A stretch of 64,000 bases of DNA, taken from contig NW_024882783.1 of assembly GCF_019059575.1 (NCBI RefSeq), forward strand, positions 62,001 to 126,000, in the 5' to 3' direction. The notes under the pieces are model-generated. The model had not been told where the DNA came from. It was given only the letters and a program-made list of their open reading frames with translations, and searched no databases. The position numbers and the translations under genes are program-made. Within the stretch, counting starts at the first letter, position 1. Every line of letters starts with the position of its first letter. This document shows, one piece after another, positions 11,305 through 40,462 of this stretch. Source of the stretch: Amphibalanus amphitrite (lineage: Eukaryota; Arthropoda; Thecostraca; Balanomorpha; Balanidae).

Positions 11305-13902
11305 GTATGGATTGTATGACAAGTATGACAGATAGGTGTCATATCTGTCATATATGACATCGCGCCAATACTCGGCCCTCTTTTAGGAATTATATTACAT
11401 CCTTTGATATCTACGATCTTATTTTCACGCTCATCACCGCTCCCGCAGCTGCCCTTTTATCCCGTGTCGGATATTCGACCCGCCTTATGTGAACGTGGGA
11501 GTCGACCTGAGGGTACCTGGCGGGTCGACGGGCTGTCAGAGGGCTGCGCAGTAGAGGGATCTAGGTACTTCCTGCTGTCGCGGTCCCAGCCGAACCTCGG
11601 CGAGAAACCTAGCTGGACTTGACCCGGACCTCGACGATGAATTGGTGGCGGTTGAAGCTTGACATTTGAATTAGGTCAGAAGTCAGGCCAGGAAGGATGC
11701 ATGCCAATACGATAACTTATGAATGGGTGGTTTGCAGGCTTTGGTACGTTGTATTTCTTTGTGGTGTAGCTGGGTTCATAGACAAATACTTTATTCCGTT
11801 ACGTAGCCCCCGAAACATGGTATGCATAAGCATGTTTAATTTATATACATGCCTTTCATGCCTTTCAAACCCTACCAGTGTCTCTATCAACTCTGAACAA
11901 AACCACACGCTTTGCTCAACGTCTCAGCCACAAGCTTTGAAGTCCCTAACGACGCAGCCACAATCTTTGCTTCTTGCAACATCATGTCGCGACCGATCAT
12001 CACGCCACCCTCCTCGGACTCTCCGTGCTCGGCATGTCAACAGTCACTACCGTCGCGTCGACACCGTCGCGTCGACACCGTCGCACGCCGCCCCGGGTCG
12101 GAGCTCGGTGTCGTCCGCGACCGTCCTGATGGAATGGCGTCAGTAACGGCCCTGGCCGGCTCCCCTTATCATGCCGGCTCGGACCGGTGCGCTCATTTAC
12201 ACGGTAACGTCGCTGTGCCGGCCGGCCGACGACGTCTAATGGAGCCGCGGACGGCGGACGGCAGTCGTGCGACCGCGAGTCGGCCCCGCGCGACAGCGCA
12301 GTGTTTGGGGGTGTAATTTTCCGTTGGTTTGGTAGCGTTGTGGTGGAGAGAAGACTACAGAGATAACCAGAAGTGTTTCCTAGTGTGATTGGTAATGTAT
12401 TATTAGTTGTGATCGATCAGAGGCTCTTTGGCTGTATTGTGGCAGCTTGTTGGAACGAGAACAAGTGATACCGTAACATTTCCGAGCAGCGATCAAACAT
12501 TCCGTGCTACAGCCGCCGGCTGTGGTGAGTCATCGAAACTCCGTCAGCACTGTTCTGCGCCACTCTCCACGCCCCCTCCCCCAGTGGTCGATAAAACTTC
12601 CAACGTGCCAACGCTCGTTGGAGCAAGATATTAGCAATATTTGGAAGAGCTGGAGACAGTCCGCCCGTCTACATGGATGCTTCCTTACGCCTAAAATACA
12701 GCATTGACTTATGACTTTCTAATCGTCCGGTGCTGTTATCGGCTGCTCGGTGCCGCGTGTATGTTCCCTCATTCACTCCTGGTCACCCTTTGGTCACCCC
12801 TCGCTGGGTCGGGCCAGTCGGCTATTTTTATCCTCTTTCCGGCTAGGCCACCCGCTGAGCTCCCGCCGTGCCGCGCCGTCTGCGAGGGACCTGACCCTTC
12901 TGCCGGCAGAGGTTTCTCCAGGTGTCTCCAAGGAGCCATCGTAGCGCTAAGGGTGTGCTCCGCATACACATACATTGATTTTCGCCCTTACTAGCAGGGC
13001 CGCTGGCACGCGTTGGCAGCGCCCCGCGGGCATTTTTTCGCTTAGGGTCATTCTGTGGTAAGAAGGATCAGAAAATCACCCTTCCAACTTTCTCCAGGCC
13101 TGGGTGTTTTATCGAGCGCGCCTGAAAACGCACAGTGGACCGGAATCACACTTCGATTGCGTTACTTCGTATTAGGTAATACGATCAAAAGTGCGCTCTT
13201 TTCTCAATCAATAAGGACAAGTGCGTTAAAACACACTTATAAACTTTTAAATTAAAAGCTTTAAGATGCTAAATTTCAACATTTCTACTCTGATGATAAT
13301 CGTTAGTTGTTTCAGACTTTGGCATAAAAACGTAGGCATTCAGATCCACCGTGTGACCGGTCACCGTATGCAGTAGTGTGATGGTGTGAGTTGGGGAGTC
13401 AAGGCCGTGTGGGGAGAAGGTGAGGAGATACCGGTGTGCCGACGCGGCGGATGGCAGTGATTATAGACAGTTGTGCATGCATTGTTCATATAGCATATCA
13501 TTTGCTTGGGCAAATCTATAGGCATGGCGCCTGTTTATCCGTCTAATTCAAAAGAAAGGTGTGAGTACCAATACTGGTCGTACTTTTCATAGTCTCAAAG
13601 AGAGCCTGAAGAAACACACGGAAGGATTACATAAGGACCGGCCTATTCGGAAAGAAAAATGCTGGCGTCGGCATTGTTGGGCACTGGCCAATATCAGTCT
13701 GGGACACAACCATCAGGTAAGAAGGACGTTTAAATTATCGTTGGTTGTATACGTGCATTCTTGCATTGTTGTGTTTTCTAATGGTGGTCATATGCAAGTT
13801 AGTGTAGTGTTGATGTTTGTATGCTGCTCCAGAACGTTTCGGTACCCAAGTAGATATCTTGGTCGAAACGACACCATCATTTAGGAATTAGTCACGGCTT
13901 AA
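11305..13902. other. No supported gene; GC-rich block and possible upstream non-coding exons
   Basis: The block at 12040-12300 is CpG-rich and contains a short tandem CGTCGCGTCGACAC. A good donor-like site (CTGTG then GTGAGTC) occurs at 12523 and another (CATCAG then GTAAGA) at 13717. These could be untranslated 5' exons of the + strand receptor beginning at 20752, but nothing in the sequence proves it. The reading frame at 13561-13884 has no recognisable domain. Confidence 0.3.
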
Positions 13903-14830
13903 TTAACCCTCGCACTTAGAGAGGTGGGGCTTAAGGGGTGTGTCGAAAGCCCCCCTCGTTTTTTTCGCGAATAACTCGCGCAAACAGTGGCTGATCGCGA
14001 CAAAACTTACAACATCTACAAGTGAATTCATTTTGTAGTTGTACATACCATAAATATTTCATGACCATGACCCAAATGACCTTTGACCAGTCACCTGCTT
14101 CTTCAGATTATTCAGGCCGGAAGCGAGATTAGCGCATATGTCAGCACACATATTCCGTGTGTTTTCTGTCTTTTTGTAGCTATTAACGTTGTAACATATA
14201 AGATGTTGTTTGTGCCATGCATAATAGTGGCTCCAAAGGTCACTTGAAGGTCAGGTCAAAGTCATTCACCTTAGATGACCTTAGATGACTTTTCGGGGTG
14301 TACATGCTTGTATAGGTAGTTTTTGGAGCTGATTTCGAATGAAGCGTCCATTCGAATATTTAGGAAGTAATTGTGGTGCCTATGTAACATGGCACTATAA
14401 AGTTTTAGCCCGATATCGTTGAAAATAGCTAAGGTATACGCGTCATAGTCAAAACTTCACTATAATTAACTTTTCAAATCGTACGTTTTTTTCGTACGTT
14501 TTTTACATCGTACACCAATATAAAAAGTACCAGCGAGTTACTGAGCTTAAATAGCATCCAATAGACATCCTTTTTGTTGAAAATTTTCAACTTTAAAATT
14601 TGACCTTTTCGACCCGAAAGTGACCTGACCTCAGCTATACCTATTAAGCTGAAGATGACCTCCAATGACACAAACGACACTTATTTCAAAATCTATGGCC
14701 TGAATGAACCATATAGGTCACGAAACATGTGACATGTGACCCGTGACCGAGTCATGATTTAAGCTTTCTGTTGTGATGACCTGGCCTTGACCTGAAAATC
14801 AAAGTACAAGTTTTTCAGCCTCAGGGTATC
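13903..14830 (+). mobile_element. GGTCA-family element, left part, TTAA-bounded
   Basis: Starts TTAACCCTCGCAC, then TTTTTTTCGCGAATAACTCG and a GGTCA/TGACC-rich body. It runs directly into the next copy at 14831 and has no recognisable right terminus. It is either truncated or interrupted by that copy. Confidence 0.65.
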
Positions 14831-15735
14831 TTAACCCTCGCATGTGTAGGGGGATCGGATGGACCCCACCCCTCCCCCCATGGTTTTTCGCAAATAACTC
14901 GCGCAAAAAGCGGCCGAGCGCGACGAAACTTTCAGTAGCCTCGAGTTGATCAATTTTACACCTACCCTGAAAATTTCATGACCCTGACCCAAGTGACCTT
15001 TGACCTGTGACCTATTTCTCGAGGCCATGTTTGGCCGGAATCGCGATTCGGCGTATGTCGGCTCACATTAGCCGCGCGTTTGCAAGCTTCTCGTGGTTTC
15101 AAACGCTGAAACATGAGATTTGATGCTGCTCCCATGCATTTGGGTACATGTCAAGGTCACCTGAAGGTCAGGTCAGGTCATTGACCTTTGGTGACCTCGG
15201 TTCACTTTTTCGAGCTGTACATGTTTCTAGGCTAGTTTTTGGAGCTGAATTCGAATTTAGCATCCATTTGAACATCTACAAAGTAGTTTTAGTGCCTTTG
15301 TAACATGTTACGAAGCTGTGAGAGGCGGTTGACACGTACTACGAATACCCGTCACGACGCCTACTGGTTGACCTGGCCTGACCTGACCCGACCTGGTCTA
15401 AATGCTTGAAGACATCATTTGTGATCAGAACTAACACGATATTCGTGATCAGCACCCCGAAAAACACTTTAGCAGCCACACTTTACGACTTTCTAACAGG
15501 TCCCGATATTCCCGACTTTGGGTCATTGACCTGACCTGGAAGGTCAACTAATGACCTAGGACTTTAAAATCGGGTATCATCGGCTTCCTCTCGTCACGGG
15601 CAACAGGCTCGTTTTTTCTGCGAAGCTCTAGCTCTCTTTACTCTCAATCTCTACTCTCGCCAGCTGCGAGGGCCTTTTTCATAACGCGGACTGTGAGGGA
15701 AAGGGTTGATACGACCCCTCCCCCCTGGCGATTGG
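14831..15735 (+). mobile_element. GGTCA-family element, second tandem copy
   Basis: Starts TTAACCCTCGCATG, then TTTTTCGCAAATAACTCG. The body parallels 13903-14830, including the GAATTTAGCATCCATTTGAA-type block. The right end resembles that of 8425-9434 (ATCGGGTATC, GCTCGTTTTTTC, then a G-rich and C-rich terminus), but with a TC-rich insertion around 15635-15700. Confidence 0.65.
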
Positions 15736-16736
15736 CTCCTATGACATTGTAGGTAAGACACCAAATTCACAGGGTAGGTGGGCCCATAGTGAATCTCGTC
15801 CTTGTGCAACGTTGGTGACTTTAGGCCAATACTTTAGGGGATTTTTTTTTGTGGGGGGCTGGTACCTATAAATGAATATTTTTCTAAAAGAGGGTAAACG
15901 ATTTTCCCTAATTACTTTTTTCATATCGCAAATCATTCGACTCGGCGGATCACAAGGAATGCAATGACATCATTTCTAGCCTAGCGTAATGCTCTAGCCA
16001 TGGTGTGCCAAGTCATTAGTAAAACCGTAGTTTGACCTCAGTCGACCTCAGTTGACCCGATTTAGTGTTCTTGCAGCATGCAAACACCAACTTGATGAAT
16101 ACTAAGGTATCACAACACACAAACGTTGAAATCGAGCATATGTCTCTCAAGTTTTCACAGTTGGAGCCATTCGGGAAAATTTATTTAGACTTCGTCATGA
16201 CCTCTAGATGACCTCAGGTCAACCGAATCGGAAAAAACGGGATGCATGTGATGGTATGCGGTGAGCTTAGCATATCCTGAAAGTTGGAATACATCGATGA
16301 ACAACTCTAGATTTTATGGAAAGAAATAGTGTTTTTCGCAGGCATTTTGACAATGTACCGGTTGTTTACCTTGGGATTTGACCTGAGGTCACCGGAGCTC
16401 AGTGCTCCCAGGACACGTGTCAAATGAATGCTTCAAATTGTGTCTGATATTTGGTAGCGCTACGTTCCACGGCACTCACGTCGAAAAGCTCTTCATTCGG
16501 TTTCCGCTCAATATGTTGTTTAACCTGACATTGTACCGATTTGTACCGGTTTTTGTGACAGCTGGTGTCCTGTCCTGAAATGACTGACACCTGAAATTTT
16601 CAGGATATGTGGCAAAAGGCTCATTCCCAGACGTTGTGCCAAATTTTGCGGCGCTACGCGACACCACCTTTTACGCTATTCGCGAAAAAAAAAACTTAGG
16701 GAGGCTGCATCCCCCCTCCCGCCAGGCGAGGGCTAA
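15736..16736 (+). mobile_element. GGTCA-family element, third copy, right end intact
   Basis: Contains GACCTCAGGTCAACC-type words and ends with a GCGGCGCTACGCGACACC block, an A-run, a C-rich stretch and GCCAGGCGAGGGCTAA at 16722-16736. The left end is unclear. It completes a head-to-tail cluster of three related copies. Confidence 0.55.
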
Positions 16737-19700
16737 GTTGGAGACAGTGATGGGACTAAGATGTTCGTTGGAGCAACTCCAAGCATTTTATCGACCTCTG
16801 CCCTCCCCCCTCCCTCGGAGCACCACCCGAGCACAGCCAACTCCTGCCTCGACGCATTACCCCGCTGTCTCGAGTAATCGCGAACTATGGCTATTGTGGC
16901 GTCCGCCCCGCCCGCCGGCTTTCTTAGGTTTCCGCAGGCCCAGTGAAAGAGCGAGAGTGAGGAATCGACCCTGCCAAACGGAAGCTCTATTCGAGACAGA
17001 GGGTTGGTGAAATGGAGCATGTTATGCGTGAAGAAACTGCGCGTGTATTATGCCTAATTATGAATGCATTTCTGGATTTTTGGCGTGTGTGCCCGTAACT
17101 ATGCAGTACCTATACTCGCATGCAATATGCATATTACGCTGTATTATGCAGCTGAACTTCATGAATCTACTTCAAATCGTTTTCCGCTACGACATCTATT
17201 ACATCCTTACCTCGTTTGATCATACTAGTTAGGTAATTAAGCAATGTGTCACGCGGTCATTCATCATCGCCTTAGGGGCTGTTGCATCTTGATCTAACCG
17301 CCCAACAATAGTCCTCAACGGAAGCTTGATTGAAGCGCAGAATTAGTGCCTTCCGGCGGATTAGCAGTGGTCTTCGCCTGTCAGATTTAGATTATCAGTC
17401 TATTTGTCACTGGAAGTTGCTTCTCTGGGAGCTTCATTTCAGTGACAAATATTCCAAAGAGATTTACATGCTTAGCTGCAGTGGTGAAGTTTTGAAGTTC
17501 TACTTTTTGATACTTTGGATAAGTTGAACGGCACTATATACTGAAGACGCTTACACAGCCCACTCCAAACAAACCAACCTTTGTCTCATCATATGATTCT
17601 TTGTTTCTGCCGGTCCTGTAACCGTCAAGCAATGGTCATACTTTTCAGAATCATGGACCATGTGTTCATCACGAGCCATGCTATGAAACCCCCTCCAGCT
17701 TTCGGACAGCCTTTTTTCAGTTAGGGAACAGCGGGGTCTGTTCCCTAACCCACGCAGGTTCGGCCGGATCCGCCATTCTTCCAACACTACTCCCTACCAT
17801 CGCTAGTCCACTGTGGTCCGCGGAGTGGCCGCAGCCCGCCGGTCTGGCAAGAATTTACATTAATAATTTCCTCTGCGGCGGGTGTCGGACGAGCCTCATT
17901 GGAATGGCGATCGTATCAGAGTGGCGCGCACCGGACAAGGAATCGTGACTCATACGGAAATATTACGACTTAATAACTTTGAAAATGGCCGGAAACTGAG
18001 GTTCCATCTATGTCGAATGGTTTGATTCGAGTGAGCGGGCTGGCTCGTCGAAATGCTTGTCAGTGTATCCGAACACATATTTTTCCACAAAAGGTGAAAC
18101 TAAAGACATGTTTTACATGTTACCACGTGAAATTATTTGCTGTCTAGGAGCAGCTAAATCCTGTGCGCAGTTTCCGTACATATTGCCATTCTCGCTCGAA
18201 CCAATTTTCTTGACCAGGATTTTTTATCGTGTCGTGAATGACGCCCCTGGTCAGTGGACGGTTTAGGCGACCATCGGCCTACCAGCTGAGTGTTTCTGCT
18301 CGAACGAAGAACCCATCATCGATAACGCCCTACACTCCCTCTCGCCAACCCCTCCGCTACGGGCCGCCGAGCGGCGGCTCCTTCCCCCTTCCCTCTCCGC
18401 GATGCCTCTTGCTCAACTGTCGGTCGTCCACCCCTTACGGCAAAACAGGTCCGTCGTAAAGAAAGCCAATTTTCGCCGACGCCGCGAACAAGAGTTTAGT
18501 GTCGGCTCAAGGGCCGCGCTGGAGAGAGCGCGAGTAAGCTCGTGCTGTCATATGCCATAAATGGTAAGCGGCTGAAAATTCTGAAGAGAGGTGAGTGGAG
18601 GACAAGGCATACAATTTGTGCCTTATGGATATTGTAATAGCTTGACTATTTTCCACTTGGTTCCGTAAATACTTCAACTTTTATCATATTTGGGTCTAAT
18701 ATAAGCCCATTACCAAATGCTCACAAACACTTTATAAAACATACATTGGCCTTTGACACATTCTATATTCATCGAGAGTGAAAAAGGATCAATTGCTTTC
18801 CTTTTCAAATGTATACCGGCATGCCAGCTAGCTGTAACCGAATGCGGCATTCGCCATGAACTGTCACTTACCCGACAGCACGACTTTCCGTCGACTCCTA
18901 TCGCCGCTTTCGACGCACCGACCTCTCGTGCTGTCGGCAATTTCGGCGGGCGGGCGGCATCCCTGCCGTTAGGAGACGTCGTCGACTGTCCACGCCTGGA
19001 GGTCTTCCGGTGCTCGGTAACCGTCTATTGGTCCGACACCCGACAGCCAATGCCCGTCAGTCGACTGTGCGCCGTGGAATTTTTCGGCGTAACGCGACCG
19101 TTCAAATCACCCTGGTATAGTGGTAGGCGCTTGAACCGGTTATGTTTGCTTTATTTTTGATATTTTATAGTTCGCGTTAAAACAAAAACGTTTCTTTTTC
19201 ATTTAAAGGACTGTGCTTTCGTTTCTAATATTTTATCAGAGACATTTTCTGTCTAACAAAATGTTGATGCATTCCGATTTCTATCGTTGGATATAGTAGA
19301 TTTCTTTCCAAAAGAAAAATAGCAGCATTGGATTATTTCTAAGCAGCCCTGCTTTCTCGTAGCTCATAGTTTCTCGTGAATATTTGAGAGCTCTCGCAAC
19401 TTCTACTTCAATACAGCTGTCTGAAATTACGCAACGTGTGCTGCATTGCTACTCTCAACTAGAGCGCCCTCGGTGGGCCGGTTTGAGCCTCCCGGGTCCA
19501 ATTCAGCCGGTAGACTCTGCTATTGAGACAGTGTACCCGATCACCTACGGTCATCATTTGACCTCTGCTCGGCAAGATCAACTGGACAACGGGGAACGAT
19601 TGGGCGACCATATGACTGTGCTTCCACGTGTGTCGCAGAATTAGGGGACCTGATATCGTGCATCAAAATTGACTATGGTAGAGTTTTTGGATTATATGTA

Positions 19701-20751
19701 TTTTGCTTTGTCAATAAATTGGACCAAGAGCACCACTGTATTCATCCGGATATGCAACGAAATCGAATTACGAAATAATAAGGCATGCTGATTTCTAAAT
19801 CTTCTAAGGGGATCAAATGATCAGTTGCCAATCGTTTATGTCAAGTAAAATCATTTTTCTTGCACGTTATATATTATTTGAAATCTGGATGTAGGGATAT
19901 CGGTATTCCTCTATACCTTCAACATCTGATTCACGGCAGAGGGCTGGAGAATGCGACAGCAGGTCTCCCCCCTCCGCCAGTCAGCAGTCTGTCCCGAGGG
20001 ACCGGGGTCATTCCGATCGACAGTTGGAGCCATTTATTTTCCCGCCCCCGCGGACCTTTCCACATCCCATGCGACCGGCGGCAATTGTACGGGAGAACAC
20101 TTTTCTGCCGTCGCTGGCAGCGGGAGCAAACGACCAGAGAATGACTTCTGTTGGTAGGTCGCGGCATTTCTACTGGAACATGTGCTGGATTGTGCTGGTT
20201 GCGGTACATTTGGAATATATCCAAAGGTCTAGTGTGCGTGACAGAGATAGTGTAAATTGCTATGAAAGGGCTGATTTCTACGTAACACGTGTTAAAATGG
20301 CAATAGAAGCTCACTTCATAATTTGCCCTGCATTTCTGAAGGTTCACTCAACCAGCTTACATGCTCTGACAAGCGATGCCGTCGCTTCTTCAGCCGACCT
20401 CCGGAATGCTGCGATAGCCGCGTGTCTTGCGGTACAGCATAACGTTCAGGCGCTAACCACTACTGCCATCTATGAACAGGACAGTGAAACAACTGACCTT
20501 CTGCTGATAGAAGTGGCGCAGCGCACAACGCGTTGACTTTATCAATAACCTTTCCAGATATTTAGTATGATACTTTTTAGGGAACCGTCGTCAATCTGTA
20601 TAAATGTGTTAAATATTTCTATTTTTCGCCGCCCAGCAGCCGACGCCGTGGCAGGGTGGTTTGGGTGCTGAACACCAAATGGCGTATGATTTAGGTGTTC
20701 AATAAATAGTGTTACAACTGTCTGAGGTGTCGCGGCCCTTTGTGTCGGCAG
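16737..20751. other. No supported exon upstream of the receptor
   Basis: This is where the missing 5' exon of the + strand receptor could lie, or be crossed by its first intron. I found no signal-peptide exon ending in the required phase. Frames at 18753-19160 and 20024-20536 have no domain signature. The words TGGTATAGTGGTAGGCGC at 19112-19129 resemble a tRNA D-arm but have no matching rest. Confidence 0.4.
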
Positions 20752-37246
<16,495 letters not shown>

Positions 37247-38056
37247 TGGAATCGCTCTCCGGTGGGAGGATGCTTCAGGATTGTGAAATGTTGAAGAGTA
37301 ATGTAGTCATCGCAGGGGCGTGAACTTATGATGGATTCCCGGCGGAAAAGGTGCATCCAATGCACCAAAGCGGGACAAAATGGACGAAGTGTGACGGATG
37401 GGGTCTGATGAAAAAGTGTAAATGGTAGGTACTGCTGTTTGTCGTTGGAATGCTGATGAGATTCTGAACCATGGTGGACTTACGAGGCATAAGTGGCCAA
37501 AGTTCGATGGATATCAAACTCGGCTATAGACACTCAGCGGACCGTGAAATGAATTTCAATTTACTCAGTGGGTAAATTGAAGAGTGTTAACGTTCCATGA
37601 CGCTGCTTCCTTCGTTCACTTTTATCGTTCTAGTGAACGGTGATAAGTGATAATTACAATGCGTATGACACTAAACGCTGACAAACGGAAAGCGATGTGT
37701 GATAGAATGTAGGATGTTCTGTGCACATGGAATCAGAAATGTACATAATCAGCTCGGCGCGCACATGTGGCGCGGGGGAACCATGGACCCTAAGGTGGTG
37801 AATTTGTCGGCGCCGCATCACGCCGATTATCATGTTACAGAAGCTGCGTTACCAAATGTGTGGGATAAACCCATAGCGACATCAAAATGTGCAGCACATT
37901 TTTGTGCGAGATACATAACCATCGAGAGTAATGAACTTTGTGTGCTGATCATTTCTTAGTCAGTCAGATGGTGTGGTTATAATGGCATCAGTGTAGGAGA
38001 TCGAACATTCATTGTGAGTGTGTGTGTAATTCGTCATACTCGTTGTTCATGTGTAA

Positions 38057-38062
38057 AATAAA
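38057..38062 (+). terminator. side: Possible poly(A) signal of the Side-like gene
   Basis: AATAAA about 810 bases after the stop, followed by a T-rich stretch. A single hexamer is weak evidence. Confidence 0.35.
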
Positions 38063-38244
38063 CAAATATCTGTTATCTTTGTAAGGTGACAAGATCTGCC
38101 AGTTGATTCAACAACGCTTACGGGATAATAAAATGCGTTCGTGGCTAAGTTACCTGCAACTAGAAAAGTTGTGGACCAATTTACTTATTGCTTGCACAGC
38201 ATGGTGCGCAATTCAATTCTAGGCAAGTACTAAAAATTTTGACG

Positions 38245-38325
38245 TTAATATAATGGTTACGGCGTGAGTTATTTGCGAAAAATAGGAGGTTGGCCGATAT
38301 CCCCCCCCCCCGTTTCACTGCTCCT
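38245..38325 (+). mobile_element. Fragment of a GGTCA-family terminus
   Basis: GGCGTGAGTTATTTGCGAAAAA and a C-run at 38301-38311 resemble the inner side of the family's termini (TTATTCGCGAAAAA plus a C-run). No rest of the element is seen. Confidence 0.4.
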
Positions 38326-38460
38326 GTTATGAGTCTTGGTGTTCATTAGGACGTAGCCGGTCAATAAGGTAATATGTTCATGTCACGCAATGACAGCATA
38401 GCGCTGCATACCTACGATTTTTTTGAGTCCGTCATGCTAAAAGATGATAACTAATACCCA

Positions 38461-38466
38461 TTTATT
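38461..38466 (-). terminator. Possible poly(A) signal of the secreted-protein gene
   Basis: AATAAA on the - strand about 370 bases beyond the stop of the gene ending at 38837. Confidence 0.35.
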
Positions 38467-38836
38467 GCGTCCTAGACGAGAGACGTGGATAATTTCGCAC
38501 TGTAGTGTGAAATGTGAATACTAGCATAACGTGAGCAGCCAAAAGTCAAAGGCAATGGAACGGTTTTCAAAATGGTTACCGAACTTAAAAAATGGTTTTT
38601 AGCCCTGTATCAAACTTCATAAAAAATTTACTTTCATGACAGGCATTACTGATTTGTGGATTAGCTCGTGCAAAATCAGTCCATCCAGTCGGGAATCGGC
38701 ACGAGGACAAAGACGGCAATTCAAACTTTTCACATATCATCACCAGCGACAGCAATAACAGCAACTGTGGCTGTTTCAAGGCCTCTTCACCTTTTCATAA
38801 GCCAACGTCTGGCTACAACATCTCCACACGACAAAA

Positions 38837-40462
38837 TTAGCCAAAGCTCGTCACCGATACGACGCTCGTCTTCGTCTCGACGTTGTCCTTGTCTTCAGTG
38901 GTGTTGCGCGACTGGACAGACGTTGTGCCCGAGCTTTGGGTTACCAGATTGCAGCCGCCCACCTTCTTGTCGCAACCCGCCTCCACCTTGGAGGTGCGCT
39001 CGGTGGTGGAGCCTCCCATTGCCTCCTCGTTCAGCATGGTGCCGTTCAGCTCCGTCCGGGTGCGGCCCACCAGGTCGAGCCTCTTGCCGCCGGCGGCAGT
39101 GGACGTTTTCACCGTGGTGTCGTCAAACTCGCTGTTGGCGACGACCAGCTGACCCTTGAGGTCCTTGCTGAGCGTGACCTCGGTACCGGAGCTGGCGCAG
39201 TTCTTGCACTCGGTGTTCTGGGTACGCTTGACGAGCTTCTCCTCAGTGTCGGTCGTCTGTGTCGTGTTGCCCTGATTACCGATGGTGTTGTTCTTCTCTT
39301 GCGTGATGGAGCCGACGCCTTCTTTGGAGACGGTGACTGCGTCGGTGTTGATCACTGCCTGGCCGCCAGACCTGGAGGACTGGGACGTGGTACCACCCAC
39401 ATCCACCGTCTCCGTCCGCAGCTGCGCACCTCCTCTGGTCTGGTCAAGACGAGCCGTGGTCTCCCGACCTTGTCGCTCGATATCCCGTCTGCCGCTTCCC
39501 GAATTATTGATGACGCCTCTGCCGCGAGTGACTGTGGTGTCAACATTGCGTGTGATGTCGCCGATGCCGCTGATGTCTCCGGCCTTGTCCCCGAGCAGGC
39601 TTCCCGAAGGGCCCTGGGCGTCACCACGCACAGAGACGCTCGTCCTGTTGATGTTGCTGACGATCCTGCGGTTGTTGACGTCGCGGCCGTCGGTGAGAGT
39701 AGTGCCGTCCGCGACTCTGGTCAGCACACTACGGTCTCCGTTGGGCCCTCTCAGTTCCTGGGAGCCGTCGGAAGCCGTATCAACTCTGAGTCTCGTGCCG
39801 ATGACGGAGCTGGTATTTCTACCCGTTATGCCGATGGTTTGCGTTAAGTTGGCTGACCCCGTTCGGCCGACATTGATCTGTAGGCTGTCGCCAATAATAG
39901 TGCTCTGGCCTCCGCCAAACTCCCTGGTCTGGCCAGTCAGTCGGGTGGTTCCCAGAAGGCCTTCTCTGGTCACACCAATGTCCACCTTCCTGATTCCAGA
40001 CTCCTTTCGGATGTCTCGGACGGAGCCACCGATCAGCGCCCGGTCGCGGATCGTCGTGTCCTTGGTTATCGTGTCGGTGGCGACAGTGTCCGATCCAGAT
40101 GACTTACGTAGTGATTCCTCCTTCCGTGTAATAAAGAACGACAGGGGGTAAAGCCGGAAGTAGCCGGCAATGCTAGCGAAGGGGCTCTCGCAGAAGGATT
40201 TCGCCACACCAGAGCACTTGTAGCCAGCCGTCGGTGCGCATAGCCACGCGCCCTTGAGGAACACGGGGCTGCCATACTCGTTGGTCTCGCAGAACTTCTT
40301 GCACTGATCCAGGCTGACAACATCCTTGGGAGTGCTCAGGAACTGCGCGGATGCGTCCTGGCAGCACTGGTAGCTGCCATCGGGCGGCACAATGCCAGAC
40401 GGCGGCGCGCCGACGCCGACAGTCAGGACCAGCAGCAGCAGCAGCGCTCCCCTCCGAGTCAT
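38837..40462 (-). CDS. Secreted Ser/Thr/Gly/Asn-rich protein with a Cys-rich head, unknown family
   Basis: One uninterrupted frame, 541 residues from the ATG at 40460-40462. I chose this start because MTRRGALLLLLVLTVGVGA is a textbook signal peptide. The frame also stays open upstream to an ATG at 40600, which would bury it. Residues 20-105 hold seven Cys (YQCCQD, LDQCKKFC, WLCAP, YKCSG, SFCES). From residue 110 to the end, the chain is rich in T, S, G, N, R and D, has only three Phe, and has no Tyr, Trp or His. Four Cys occur near the C-terminus (TECKNC, AGCDKKVGGC). Many N-x-S/T sites suggest glycosylation, and alternating stretches such as SLQINVGRTGSANLTQTIGI look beta-prone. Role inferred: extracellular matrix, cuticle or adhesive protein. 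No domain was recognised. It lacks introns within the ORF, unlike both neighbours. Confidence 0.85.
   Translation of the reverse strand: MTRRGALLLLLVLTVGVGAPPSGIVPPDGSYQCCQDASAQFLSTPKDVVSLDQCKKFCETNEYGSPVFLKGAWLCAPTAGYKCSGVAKSFCESPFASIAGYFRLYPLSFFITRKEESLRKSSGSDTVATDTITKDTTIRDRALIGGSVRDIRKESGIRKVDIGVTREGLLGTTRLTGQTREFGGGQSTIIGDSLQINVGRTGSANLTQTIGITGRNTSSVIGTRLRVDTASDGSQELRGPNGDRSVLTRVADGTTLTDGRDVNNRRIVSNINRTSVSVRGDAQGPSGSLLGDKAGDISGIGDITRNVDTTVTRGRGVINNSGSGRRDIERQGRETTARLDQTRGGAQLRTETVDVGGTTSQSSRSGGQAVINTDAVTVSKEGVGSITQEKNNTIGNQGNTTQTTDTEEKLVKRTQNTECKNCASSGTEVTLSKDLKGQLVVANSEFDDTTVKTSTAAGGKRLDLVGRTRTELNGTMLNEEAMGGSTTERTSKVEAGCDKKVGGCNLVTQSSGTTSVQSRNTTEDKDNVETKTSVVSVTSFG

Noticed and set aside
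19108-19140. tRNA-like D-arm TGGTATAGTGGTAGGCGC
   Set aside because: No B box or acceptor stem follows in the next 60 bases.
38936-40151. Long + strand reading frames (303 and 289 codons) opposite the secreted-protein gene
   Set aside because: They are antisense shadows of a low-complexity coding region. The - strand frame has a signal peptide and patterned Cys; these do not.
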